Notes under the pieces: generated by a model
What the model saw: only the letters and a program-made list of their open reading frames with translations
Told to the model about the DNA's origin: nothing
Database searches by the model: none
In this document: in pieces, positions 43,901 through 51,464 of the stretch
How positions within the stretch are numbered: the first letter of the stretch is position 1
Layout: each line of letters begins with the position of its first letter
Translations under genes and position numbers: made by a program
Assembly: GCF_021129305.1 (NCBI RefSeq)
Contig: NZ_JAJOMB010000002.1
Location: 248,001 to 312,000 of the forward strand
DNA length: 64,000 nucleotides
Reading direction: 5' to 3'
Origin: Kineosporia babensis
Lineage (GTDB): Bacteria; Actinomycetota; Actinomycetes; Actinomycetales; Kineosporiaceae

Positions 43901-44477
43901 TGATCGACGCCGACTCGGGCGCCTTCGGCGGGGCGGTGTTGGCGTCGAACACGTAGAAGGTGTCCGGGTCGCTGTAAGCCGCTGCCGTTACTGCGGTTCC
44001 GGGCTTGACCGAACCCAGGTCCGGCCGCACCGCCGCCTGCGCCACGCCCATCTGCCCGGCCATCACCCCGACCAGCAGCATCGAGCCGACCAGCCACCGG
44101 GCCAGCCGCTGACTCGGCCCGGACAACGGCACCGGCGCGGCCAGCACCCCGCCGCGCAGCGCGGCCCCGAGCTCGACCAGCACACAGATCACGAACTGCA
44201 GCCAGGCCAGGGCAGCCACCACCACCAGCACCGCCAGCACCTGGTCCATGCCCAGAGTGCCGGTCAGCGTCAGGGTCTGCGACAGCCGGTCGCCTTCGAG
44301 CAGCGGCGCCGCGAGGAAGTACATCAGCGCCGGCACCCCGGCGATCAGCGCGAGCAGGGCCAGCGCGGAGAACAACGCACCGATCCGGGAACGCCGGGGG
44401 GCGTCGCCGGAGTCACGTGCCTGCTGGGTGAACCGGCCGGCGCCTGTCGACGACCGGTCCGCGGAATGCGCCGTCAT
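40959..44477 (-). CDS. Membrane LysM / SARP-BTAD-like protein at the end of the Tad operon
   Basis: A 1172-residue membrane protein. Three helices (about 32-59, 76-106, 125-149) are followed by an outer part with a LysM domain (240-301: VYVVEAPTGRHHDTLWEIAE, LIQPGWRLILPED) and a long Ser/Thr/Ala/Pro linker (320-540), a fourth helix (544-566), and a cytoplasmic half ending in a winged-helix/BTAD-like region of SARP regulators (901-1125: VRVAILGNVEVF, ALHPAGTHPTVLGSAIWP). The four helices give LysM outside and BTAD inside, a consistent topology. ATG overlaps the TadG-like stop, so it is part of the pilus operon. It may sense the wall and act on DNA or partners inside; role inferred. Confidence 0.8.
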   Translation of the reverse strand: MTAHSADRSSTGAGRFTQQARDSGDAPRRSRIGALFSALALLALIAGVPALMYFLAAPLLEGDRLSQTLTLTGTLGMDQVLAVLVVVAALAWLQFVICVLVELGAALRGGVLAAPVPLSGPSQRLARWLVGSMLLVGVMAGQMGVAQAAVRPDLGSVKPGTAVTAAAYSDPDTFYVFDANTAPPKAPESASISQVSNRQLTARQAAAEAANARRSAAQAEQRVSTGQLARDELALDGHKVYVVEAPTGRHHDTLWEIAERHLGDGRRYHEIYRLNEGRLQPDGRTLHLARLIQPGWRLILPEDAVGVTRWVADRNPVREAPVEPEETPRAEPRGNGNGADSGAGSGAGAGAGAGQETPSASATATPRATSTARPSTAAPSSTEAQGTSATGRIASAGDPNFLPPHNPNVASQGVGVLPTDPTPPRGTSTARPSTGGAGNSPAGPSQAASPSQAASPSQAASATNSPSATSTQSATSSSATSTPSASGTPSGAGAPASSSTSTTTQASPPSAMETTAPTPPVATGENKAADPVPNQSSSESDGFGLPAELIGAGLVTAAMLGTLLLVRRRRRGGQDQPGEFERETEVWLRTGADADRGALLDLALRSLPRACQEANLPLPQAYGAVVDDDGLDLLLTMAHASAPPPWAALDDGLRWRLTYNDAQHLVAHGDSAYPLLASVGRDNLGRDALINLGAAAGPVAVIGSPAMAAAVVRALALGLAGNPWSRGIEVLTADLPPALPAIAAGRLIPCTGAKALTEQLEQGSTRMPRTGPVQILTGGPAPGTRPERVAIYGAPLNVQTASRLQTVVGRGADLAVLVTGELPGARWRLQVDDSGILTCEELSLQVTANRLGDGSIERLHSLFVSAGTPDLPTASGPQGERVAEPGGVVETDDITWAQAPVRVAILGNVEVFAPGPIDPRRLVVAEEIMAYLALHPAGTHPTVLGSAIWPRGVTSDVRDDMIAEVRDWLGADGSGQPRLREGTDGRLRLTSDVPCDWDVVRTLVDRADRTRDRTRERDLLIRALHLVRGPLVGGIAHGTYTWLPRTGVERQSEQLILDAATRLCQIASEDGDHMAVEQAATAALKAVPHAQNLWRYVIRAEFTLHGPGRLPDVADHVRFVLASSGVDIEPETITLIEHLAGSGQGQPGSHQHTQAAQHQTQRAQAQTGTGSY

Positions 44478-44980
44478 GGCAAGCCCTCCCCGGTGATGCC
44501 CACCGCCGGCCGGGCCTGGCCCTGAGCGGTCACGGTGAAACTGTTGAAAAAGATCAAAGAAAGCAGCGCGGTCTTCTGCTCGATCGTCGCCTGCACCGCC
44601 ACCCCCTCGGCGTCCGCCGTGATGTTCACGCCGGAAGCCGGGTACTGGCGGGCAGCCATGAACTGGGCGGCCGCCGCCCGGGCCGCCTCTGGGTCGATCA
44701 GGACCGTCCCGCTCTCGCGCAGCGTGTCCACCTGGATCTCCCGGGCACCGGCCCGGGCCGCCTGTTCCACGTCGTCGGTCACCCGCTGCCGGGCGTTGAT
44801 CGCCAGCCCGCCGTCCACCACCAGGCCGGCCAGCACCAGCAGGACCACCGCGAAAGCCACCACGAAAATCGTTGCCTGACCAGCATCGTCCCTAGTTCTG
44901 AACTGCAACACCGCTCGGAACCGCGCTGCCGATCTGAACTGCACTGCCGATCTGAACCGCACTGCCCACCGGGATCTCAT
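44474..44980 (-). CDS. TadG-like pseudopilin / pilus-assembly protein
   Basis: A 168-residue protein with one N-terminal hydrophobic helix (AGQATIFVVAFAVVLLVLAGLVVDGG) after a 28-residue basic leader, then a short Ala/Gln-rich outer domain. The GQATIFV start and VDGGLAINARQRVTDDVEQA match the TadG/pilus Flp-assembly class. The leader is coded by four 18-bp tandem units giving RSAVRF/QF-like repeats. ATG overlaps the upstream stop and its stop overlaps the BTAD gene (ATGA both sides). Needs prepilin-type processing that is not coded here. Confidence 0.75.
   Translation of the reverse strand: MRSRWAVRFRSAVQFRSAARFRAVLQFRTRDDAGQATIFVVAFAVVLLVLAGLVVDGGLAINARQRVTDDVEQAARAGAREIQVDTLRESGTVLIDPEAARAAAAQFMAARQYPASGVNITADAEGVAVQATIEQKTALLSLIFFNSFTVTAQGQARPAVGITGEGLP
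44898..44969 (-). repeat. Four 18-bp tandem units in the TadG-like leader
   Basis: Units at 44898-44915, 44916-44933, 44934-44951 and 44952-44969 share CTGAACTGCACTGCCGAT-like sequence and code six-residue repeats of the basic leader before the pilin helix. Frame is preserved by the 18-bp length. Confidence 0.85.
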
Positions 44981-45423
44981 GGCGCACCTCCGGAACCGGT
45001 ACGCCGGTAGATGTCCAGCGGGGCCGAACTGCTGGCCCGCACCGAGACCGTTCCAGGCAGCCCCAGCAGACCCAGATCGTCCATCGGCACCCGGCAGCTC
45101 AGCTCGGTCTCGATCGTGCCACCGGCCACGAAGTTCCCGCTCAGCCCGACCGCCTCACACGTCCAGCGCCCGCCCAGCGAAGCGTTCGCCACCTGCGTCG
45201 CGGCCGCCTGAGCAGAGCCCACATCCCGTTCCAGCGAGGCCGCCCGCACCGCGTCCCGGCTCGCCGCCTCCACCTCACCACGCACCGCCACGTACCGCCC
45301 GAACGCCACCACCAGCAGCAGGAACGCCACCAGCAAGGGCGTCAACAGCACGATCTCCACCGTCATCGACCCGGTGTCCGACCCAGCACTCTCAGCACTC
45401 TCAGCGCTCCGGCGAGTTCTCAT
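44977..45423 (-). CDS. TadE-like pseudopilin
   Basis: A 148-residue pseudopilin with a short leader (RTRRSAESAESAGSDTGS) and the TadE helix MTVEIVLLTPLLVAFLLLVV, then RYVAVRGEVEAASRDAVRAASLE and an outer domain with two Cys (WTCEAVGLSG, TELSCRVPMDD) likely forming a disulphide. The Glu of VEI is the conserved TadE Glu after the cleavage site. The leader contains a 9-bp tandem repeat (AES units, 45384-45410). ATG overlaps the previous gene's stop. Minor pilus component. Confidence 0.82.
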   Translation of the reverse strand: MRTRRSAESAESAGSDTGSMTVEIVLLTPLLVAFLLLVVAFGRYVAVRGEVEAASRDAVRAASLERDVGSAQAAATQVANASLGGRWTCEAVGLSGNFVAGGTIETELSCRVPMDDLGLLGLPGTVSVRASSSAPLDIYRRTGSGGAP

Positions 45424-45838
45424 AGGTCCGGCCTGAATTCCTCGACCGGCCCCTGGACCACCTGCTCGATCCGCAGCCCGGGGATCCCCGGCACCAGCTG
45501 AATCCCCTTACCCGTCACCACGGCCCGCACCTCGTCGGCGCCGACCGCCGAGACCTGTACCGACACGTCCTCGATCACCCCGCGGCCCACCTGTGCCGCA
45601 TACGCCCGGCCACGAGCCTCCGCCGCGCCGATGTCCTGACTCGTCCGCGCCACCCGGGCCGCCTCTCGCGCCGCGGCCGAGGCCGCCTGGTTGCCGAGGA
45701 ACAGCAGTGCCGCCTGCACGGTGGCAAAGATGACGAACAACAGCAACGGCATGTACAGCGCCAGTTCGATCGTGGTGGCGCCCCGCTCGGCCCGGACAGC
45801 ACTGACATCACGGACAGAACGGACAGCAGGAACCGCAC
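45420..45838 (-). CDS. TadE-like pseudopilin with a start or reading-frame problem
   Basis: The clear coding part reads ERGATTIELALYMPLLLFVI, with the conserved Glu of the TadE helix, then ASAAAREAARVARTSQDIGA and an outer domain ending VVQGPVEEFRPDL. In this frame there is no ATG, GTG or TTG between the stop of the upstream pilin gene (45842) and the helix; the nearest is GTG at 45956, inside that gene. A good GTG at 45838, 3 bp after the upstream stop, opens MRFLLSVLSVMSVLSG in the neighbouring frame and would need one extra base to join. The junction is four 9-bp repeats (45793-45828), a place where length changes easily. I give the interval from that GTG. Confidence 0.65.
45793..45828 (-). 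repeat. Four 9-bp tandem units at the 5' end of the TadE-like gene
   Basis: CGGACAGCA, CTGACATCA, CGGACAGAA, CGGACAGCA on the plus strand. They lie exactly where the two candidate frames of the TadE-like gene must meet. Confidence 0.8.
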
Positions 45839-45841
45839 GGC

Positions 45842-46090
45842 CTAGGGAGCGCCGCCGTCGAGGTTGATGCTCTCGGCCTTCGACCTGAGCCGGTCCAGCA
45901 GGATGGCTCCCACCGCAGCGGCGATCCCGACCAGCAGGGCGCTGATCACCACCCACTCCACCACCGAGGCGCCGCGGTCGCGAGGCCCCCGGATCACCCG
46001 GCTTCGTGCGGCGTCGATCCGCCGCCGGATCACCATCTCTCCGTACCCGGCCGCCGAGGCCGGGTCGAAGCGGAACGGTCCGCTCTTCAT
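45842..46090 (-). CDS. Flp-type pilin or pilin-like small protein
   Basis: An 82-residue protein: a basic leader (VIRRRIDAARSRVIRGPRDR) up to residue 40, then RGASVVEWVVISALLVGIAAAVGAILL, a hydrophobic helix with Glu at position 5 of the predicted mature form, as in Flp and TadE pilins. The tail is short (DRLRSKAESINLDGGAP), suiting a major or minor Flp pilin. ATG at 46090 with GAAGGAG nine bases before, the strongest ribosome site of the operon, consistent with high expression of a structural subunit. It lies 25 bp after tadC. Confidence 0.75.
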   Translation of the reverse strand: MKSGPFRFDPASAAGYGEMVIRRRIDAARSRVIRGPRDRGASVVEWVVISALLVGIAAAVGAILLDRLRSKAESINLDGGAP

Positions 46091-46115
46091 CTGTGGTCTC
46101 CTTCGTCACGGTGTT

Positions 46116-47039
46116 TCAGGTCCCGCTCAGCACCCGGACGATCGCCGGGTAGATCAGGAAGATCAGGAAGCCCACCGCCAGCAGGAGCTGGGCGATGAGC
46201 ATGGACTGGGAGCGGGCCTGGGCCCGTCCCTCGGCGTCGGCCATTTCCCGACGACGCATCGAGGCCGCCCGGGCGGCCAGTGACTCGCGGACCTTCGCTC
46301 CGTCGTCCGCGACCAGTTCCAGGGCCGCGCCGAGATCGCTCAGCTCGGCCACCGCGGTCTCCTCGCCCAGCCGGCTCAGCGCCGACCACGGGGTCACCCC
46401 CTGCAGCCGGGCGATCGCCAGGGTGTCCCGCAGCCGGACCATCGCCCAGCCGTCGCTGACCGAGGCGGCCGAGTTCAGTGCTTCCGGAATGCCCCGCCCA
46501 CCGGACAGGTTCAGCGCCACCAGGTCGAGGAACGAGCCGACCACGTGCCGGAAGTCGCGCCGCCGGACCGCCGCCCGCTGACCGGCCTGCATGGTCGGCA
46601 GCAGCGCACCGATCAGCAGCCCGCTCAGGCCGAGGAAGATCGGCGTGGTCACCGGCAGCCCGCCGGCCAGGCCGATCAGCAGCGTGCCGAAGAAGAACGG
46701 GACGACCGCGCCGGCCGCCGCGCCGAGCAGGCTGTAGGCCAGGTGATTCTCGATCGAGCGGTCGATCAGTGAGAGGTCCGCGCGCAGCCCGGCGGGCAGT
46801 CGCACCCCGGAAAGCTCCAGCTGGCGCCGGATCTGACCACCGATGGACGTGGACAGGCGGCCCCCGCTGCTGGTGGCGGTCGGAGTCTCGGCCCCGCCGG
46901 CCGATTTCTGCCGCTCCGCGTCCAGGGCGGCCAGCGAGGCCGGGGCCCCGGCGCCCCGCATCACCGGCCGGGCGTAGGCGATCACCAGCAGCAGCACCCC
47001 GGTCCCGGCCAGCGCGCCGGCCAGCACGATCGCGATCAT
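46116..47039 (-). CDS. tadC: Tad pilus inner-membrane platform protein TadC
   Basis: A 307-residue type II secretion F-domain protein with hydrophobic segments at the N-terminus (MIAIVLAGALAGTGVLLLV), in the middle (LGAAAGAVVPFFFGTLLIGL, TTPIFLGLSGLLIGALLP) and at the end (LIAQLLLAVGFLIFLIYPAI). The conserved F-domain stretch is VGSFLDLVALNLSGGRGIPEALNSAA. ATG overlaps the tadB stop (ATGA). Together with TadB it forms the platform on which TadA acts. Confidence 0.9.
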   Translation of the reverse strand: MIAIVLAGALAGTGVLLLVIAYARPVMRGAGAPASLAALDAERQKSAGGAETPTATSSGGRLSTSIGGQIRRQLELSGVRLPAGLRADLSLIDRSIENHLAYSLLGAAAGAVVPFFFGTLLIGLAGGLPVTTPIFLGLSGLLIGALLPTMQAGQRAAVRRRDFRHVVGSFLDLVALNLSGGRGIPEALNSAASVSDGWAMVRLRDTLAIARLQGVTPWSALSRLGEETAVAELSDLGAALELVADDGAKVRESLAARAASMRRREMADAEGRAQARSQSMLIAQLLLAVGFLIFLIYPAIVRVLSGT

Positions 47040-47917
47040 GGCTTCACCCCGCTGTGCATGAAGCGCTCCGGAAGGTCGTACGCGGCCAGCTGCTTCAGCC
47101 AGAAGAAGCCCGCCGCGAAGAACGCCACCACGATCGCCAGCACGACCTGCCCGGCCGGATGCTGGTAAGGCTCCACGTAGCCGGGGTTGAAGGTGCGCAG
47201 CCCGAGCACGAACAGCAAGGTCACCGCCACCACGATCTGCACACTGCGCCGGGTGGCGGCCCGCCCGGCGGTGACCCGGCCCCGCATCTCCACCTCGGCC
47301 CGCACCGACTCCGACAGGCTGGTCAGCACGTGCCGCAGGCCCGGCCCGCGCAGCCGGGAGTTCAGCAGCAGCGCGGCCACCACCAGGTCAGCGCTGGCGT
47401 CGTTCAGGTCGTCGGCCAGCCGGTGCAGCGCGGTCGGCAGCGGCACCCGCACCCGCAACCGGTCGGCCAGCGTCACGATCTCGTCGGCGATCGGAGCCGG
47501 GGCGGCCCGCGAGGTGGCGATCACGGCCTGCTCCAGCCCGACCGCCCCGGCTATCGTGTCGCGCAGCGATTCGGTCCACAGCGCAAGGGCTTCCAGCCGT
47601 TCGGCCTGCTGCCGCTCCTCCCGGGCGCCACCCATCAGCGCGGGCCAGGCCAGGATCATCACCACGGCGGCGATCGAGGCGACCGGCCAGGCGGTGATCA
47701 GCAGGGTGAACACCCCGGCCAGGACCGCGATCGGCAACCGCGTACCGAAACCCCGGATCCGGCGCATGGTCCGGTCGGAGAACGTCCGGGTGTCGGTACC
47801 ACCGGTGTGCCGCTCACGCCGCACCAGCGCATCGATCAGCAGGGCCAGCCCGGCGCCGACCAGAGCCCCGGCGGCGAGCATGGCCAGGGCCGGCCCGGTG
47901 CTCAGGTCCTGAAGCAT
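47036..47917 (-). CDS. tadB: Tad pilus inner-membrane platform protein TadB
   Basis: A 293-residue T2SF-domain protein. Segments: N-terminal anchor (ALAMLAAGALVGAGLALLIDAL), a central pair (LPIAVLAGVFTLLITAWPVASIAAVVMILAWP) and a C-terminal pair (IVVAVTLLFVLGLRTF; VLAIVVAFFAAGFFWL). F-domain core: LEALALWTESLRDTIAGAVGLEQAVI. ATG at 47917 overlaps the tadA stop (TGATG); GTG at 47920 or 47926 is possible. Stop overlaps tadC. Confidence 0.9.
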   Translation of the reverse strand: MLQDLSTGPALAMLAAGALVGAGLALLIDALVRRERHTGGTDTRTFSDRTMRRIRGFGTRLPIAVLAGVFTLLITAWPVASIAAVVMILAWPALMGGAREERQQAERLEALALWTESLRDTIAGAVGLEQAVIATSRAAPAPIADEIVTLADRLRVRVPLPTALHRLADDLNDASADLVVAALLLNSRLRGPGLRHVLTSLSESVRAEVEMRGRVTAGRAATRRSVQIVVAVTLLFVLGLRTFNPGYVEPYQHPAGQVVLAIVVAFFAAGFFWLKQLAAYDLPERFMHSGVKP

Positions 47918-49245
47918 CACTGCCACCCCCCTTGCACGGGCACGCTGCTCATCGCCGCCGGGTCGTAACCGGCCACGATCAACTCGTCGATGCAGGCGAT
48001 CGGCGCGGCCGGAACCGCCCGGCCGTCGTCGCCGGGCTGGAACACCTCGCTGGAGAGCACCCGGCCGTCGACCCCGTTGACCTCACGCACGCTGGTCACG
48101 ATCCGGCGCAGCCGCCCGCCCTCGGCGTAGTCGTTGCGGCGCTCCACGAACACCACGAAGTCGATGGCCCCGGCGATCAGCATCATCGTGGCCTCGGTCG
48201 GCAGTCGCTCGGCCGACTGGATGGCGTAGGTGCAGATCCGGTTGAACACCTCGATCGCCGAGTTGGCGTGGATCGTGGAGAGCGAGCCGTCGTTGCCCTG
48301 GCTCATCGCGTTCAGCATGGTGACGATCTCGTCGCCGAGCACCTCACCGACGATCACCCGGCTCGGGTTCATCCGCAGCGAGCGGCGCACCAGGTCGGCC
48401 ATCCCGATCGAGCCCAGGCCCTCTGAGTTGGGCAGCCGTTCCTCCAGCGGCACCACGTTCGGGTGCAGGTCCGGGAACTCGCCCAGCCCCAGCTCCAGCG
48501 ACCGCTCCACCGTGATCAGCCGCTCGTGGGGCGGGATCTCGTGCGCCAGGGCCCGCAGCATGGTGGTCTTGCCGGCGTTGGTCGCCCCCGCGATCATGAT
48601 GTTCTTGCGGGCCAGCACCGCCGCGGCCAGGAACGAGGCCAGCTCGGGGGTGAGCGAGTCGTTGGCCACCAGCTGGTCCAGGGTCACCCGGGACAGCCGC
48701 GAGCGCCGGATCGAGACCGCCGGCCGGGGGCAGACTCCCATCACCGCCGACATCCGCGAGCCGTCCGGCAGGCGCAGGTCCAGCTGCGGGTTGGCCACGT
48801 CGAACGAGCGGCTGGTCAGACCGGAGTAGGCGCCCAGCAGCTGGACCAGCTCGATCAGCTCGTCGTCGGACTCGGCCACCGGCGGCATGGCCACCTCACG
48901 ACCGTCCGCGTAGCCGACGAAAACCTGGTCACAGCCGTTGATGTCGATGTTCTCGACCAGCGGGTCGTCGAGCAGCGGCTGCAGCCGGCCGACCCCGAAC
49001 AGGGCGGCGTGGATGCCCTCGGCGAGCTCGGTCTCCTCGTCCGGTTCCGGGGGTGTGCGGCCGAGCGAAAGTTCCGATCGGGCATGCAGATCCAGTACCC
49101 GGCCGATCACTGCGCGGGCGTACTGCCGTTCGTCCTCGGCGCTCATCGGGGCGGCGCCGGTCAGGGCGTCCTCGCGGCGTTGCTGAGCCAGGAGGTCGGC
49201 CACTTCTTCCCGGAGCCGCCGCACCACGCGCTGGTCGATCGCCAT
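47917..49245 (-). CDS. tadA: Tad pilus assembly ATPase TadA/CpaF
   Basis: Secretion ATPase of 442 residues driving pilus assembly. N-terminal helices, then DDPLVENIDINGCDQVFVGY, the Walker A GATNAGKTT (220-228), the Asp box/His-box region (LSTIHANSAIEVFNRI) and Walker B RVIVGEVLGDE, with the Arg-fingers-type VSIRRSRLSRVTL segment before. All motifs needed for activity are present. ATG overlaps the tadZ stop (TGATG). Forms a hexamer at the membrane with TadB/TadC. Confidence 0.95.
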   Translation of the reverse strand: MAIDQRVVRRLREEVADLLAQQRREDALTGAAPMSAEDERQYARAVIGRVLDLHARSELSLGRTPPEPDEETELAEGIHAALFGVGRLQPLLDDPLVENIDINGCDQVFVGYADGREVAMPPVAESDDELIELVQLLGAYSGLTSRSFDVANPQLDLRLPDGSRMSAVMGVCPRPAVSIRRSRLSRVTLDQLVANDSLTPELASFLAAAVLARKNIMIAGATNAGKTTMLRALAHEIPPHERLITVERSLELGLGEFPDLHPNVVPLEERLPNSEGLGSIGMADLVRRSLRMNPSRVIVGEVLGDEIVTMLNAMSQGNDGSLSTIHANSAIEVFNRICTYAIQSAERLPTEATMMLIAGAIDFVVFVERRNDYAEGGRLRRIVTSVREVNGVDGRVLSSEVFQPGDDGRAVPAAPIACIDELIVAGYDPAAMSSVPVQGGWQ

Positions 49246-51464
49246 CAGCGCTCACCTTCTTCGGGTGGTTCGTACGGGTCGCGGATCGGGCGCACGATGG
49301 CGGTGTCGGCCTCGATCTCGGTGCTGGGGCTCGGGTCGGTGCTGTTGCTCGTGACGGCATCTGTGCTGGTGTCGTTCAGGTCGGCCTGCGCGTCGGTAGA
49401 GGTAGGAGCAACGGACGGTTCGGTGGCCTCACGGTGTCCGGCCCAGGTTCCGGTGCCGTCGGTTCCCAGCCGGGCCCGGTCCCGGATCTCGCGCAGAATG
49501 TCGGTGCGGTTGATCGGCAGGGGAGAGACGTTGGCCAGTTCCGGTGATGCTTGTGAGACGGCATTGGCGGGAACCGAAGTCGGCACCACGGCCGGTCGGT
49601 AGGGCAGTTCCGAGGGGGAGACGTCCGGGGCGATCCAGCCGGTGCCTCCGTCGCGTTCCTCGGTGAACGTCAGGTTCCGGTCTCGGCGGGGCAGGGGTGG
49701 GGGCTCGTCGCCGGTCCGGTCCTCGGGAGCCTGGCCCGTACCGGCCAGATCCGCACGGACCGACTCTTCGCCGACCCCTTCCTTACGGACCGGATCCAGT
49801 GGGCTCTCGACGTCCAACGGGCTGCTGAGCGCGTCCAGCCGACTCGATGCCTTGGTCTCGCCCAGTCCCAGCGGATCCTTCGGGTCCGGCTCGATCGTCC
49901 TTTCCTGACGCCAGTTCCCGACCGAAGTACTTCCCCCGGAGTAGGTACTCTCGCTCTCGTCGGAAGGCATCACATGGCGCCGGGCCCGACGCCGTTCCGA
50001 GGTGTACAGCGCTCCCGGATCCCGACCGAAAGCCGCTCGCCGCGAGCGGGTGTGCCGGAGTTCGTCTCCGGTTTGGTCCGGGCTCGGCTCCGGCACCTGT
50101 TCCCGGCCCAGGTCCGAACCGTGCTCCACCGGCTCGGGCGGTGTAGTGAAACCCGCGAAACCCCGGATCTCCTCGGCCGGCGGCGGCGTAAAGATCCCGG
50201 GAGCCACGGTCAGCGGCAGCAGGCTCGGATCCTCGTCAACCGGCGGGGCGTCTCCGAAGAACGAGTTCTGGCGGCGCCGCAGCGGCAAGGTCTGCTCGGC
50301 CGTCGTCTCCGCAGGCACAGCTTCGGGCCGGGTTCGCGGCTGGACCTGCGGTACGGCAGCAGGTAGCGCCTCGGGCAGATCAACCACCAGGGGACGCGGG
50401 TTCTCGGCCACCGGGGCGGGCGCAGGGTTCGAGTACGCGGCCGGCGCCGCCACAACGGGTGATACCGAAGGCCGGACCGAAGATGGTTTCGAAGGCGGCG
50501 CCGGAATCTTGCCCCGCGCCTCGGCGAACAGATCCACCTCCGGCGAATCCTGCCCCCTCGGGGCAACCGCAGCAGCCGTATCAACCGCAGGAGCGGGGGC
50601 GGCCGGGGCAACGAACCGAGAAGGCGCCGGCCGGGCTGCCTCGACCGGACCGGACAGTTCCGGGATCGTCCCGGCCAGCAGACTCACGGAAGGCAGCAAC
50701 GAGCGCACCGACCGGATCAGCGTGGAGCGGGCCAGCCGGCTGCGGTTCATCCCGCGCAGCGCCTCGGCTCCGCGCTGGTCGATCGCCATTGCCCCGAGCA
50801 CCGGCACGCCCACCCCGGAGGAGTGCAGCAACTGCTCGGTCCGGCCGGCCACCGCCCGGTCCCGCTCCGGCGCCACCAGCACCACACCGATCTGCGCACG
50901 CCCCGCAAACCGCCCTGGCACTGCACTCGTCAGGAAGCGCAGCCGCTCCCTCAGGTGGGCCAGTTCTTCCAGTTCCGGCCGGGCCACCACGATCACCGCA
51001 TCGGCCTGGTGCAGCACCGGCATGGTCGGAGCGGTCGGCCCGATCCGCCCGCAGTCGGCGTAGATCGTGCGCCCCGCCTCCGACAGCGCCCGGGCCAGCG
51101 GGCTCCACAACGGCCCCAGGCCGGTGGCCTGCTCCGGGCCGTTCACCCCGAGCAGCAGGTCCAGCCCGCCCCCGGTGACCTGTAGGTGGTCCTCGAGCCG
51201 GGTCGGGCCCTCAGCGGCCGCGGACCCCTCGGCCGGCAGCCGGCGATGCCCCGGCAGATCCCGGCGCAGCCCCGCCACCAGCGAGAGCAGCCCGAGCTCG
51301 GCGTCCAGCGGTGCGCCGTCCGGGCGGCGGTAGCGCAGTGCCAGGTCACCGCCGTCCGGGTCGAGGTCGGCAGCGACCGCGCCCGGGGTCAGGGCGGCCA
51401 GGGCAACGGTGAGCGTGGAGACGCCCGGCGCGCCTTTGGCGGAGACGAGGACGACGAGCGCCAT
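49245..51464 (-). CDS. TadZ/CpaE-like protein with altered Walker A and long disordered tail
   Basis: A 739-residue protein. The first roughly 270 residues have the MinD/CpaE fold (MALVVLVSAKGAPGVSTLTV, ADLDPDGGDLALRYR, YADCGRI, VIVVARPELEELAHLRERL). The deviant Walker A normally reads KGGxGKT/S; here it reads K-G-A-P-G-V-S-T, so the lysine before the Thr is replaced by Val. ATP binding may be weak or absent. Residues 280-739 are mostly Pro, Ala, Glu, Arg and Ser, without a fold I recognise. TadZ localises the pilus machine at a pole. Stop and start overlap both neighbours. Confidence 0.8.
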   Translation of the reverse strand: MALVVLVSAKGAPGVSTLTVALAALTPGAVAADLDPDGGDLALRYRRPDGAPLDAELGLLSLVAGLRRDLPGHRRLPAEGSAAAEGPTRLEDHLQVTGGGLDLLLGVNGPEQATGLGPLWSPLARALSEAGRTIYADCGRIGPTAPTMPVLHQADAVIVVARPELEELAHLRERLRFLTSAVPGRFAGRAQIGVVLVAPERDRAVAGRTEQLLHSSGVGVPVLGAMAIDQRGAEALRGMNRSRLARSTLIRSVRSLLPSVSLLAGTIPELSGPVEAARPAPSRFVAPAAPAPAVDTAAAVAPRGQDSPEVDLFAEARGKIPAPPSKPSSVRPSVSPVVAAPAAYSNPAPAPVAENPRPLVVDLPEALPAAVPQVQPRTRPEAVPAETTAEQTLPLRRRQNSFFGDAPPVDEDPSLLPLTVAPGIFTPPPAEEIRGFAGFTTPPEPVEHGSDLGREQVPEPSPDQTGDELRHTRSRRAAFGRDPGALYTSERRRARRHVMPSDESESTYSGGSTSVGNWRQERTIEPDPKDPLGLGETKASSRLDALSSPLDVESPLDPVRKEGVGEESVRADLAGTGQAPEDRTGDEPPPLPRRDRNLTFTEERDGGTGWIAPDVSPSELPYRPAVVPTSVPANAVSQASPELANVSPLPINRTDILREIRDRARLGTDGTGTWAGHREATEPSVAPTSTDAQADLNDTSTDAVTSNSTDPSPSTEIEADTAIVRPIRDPYEPPEEGER

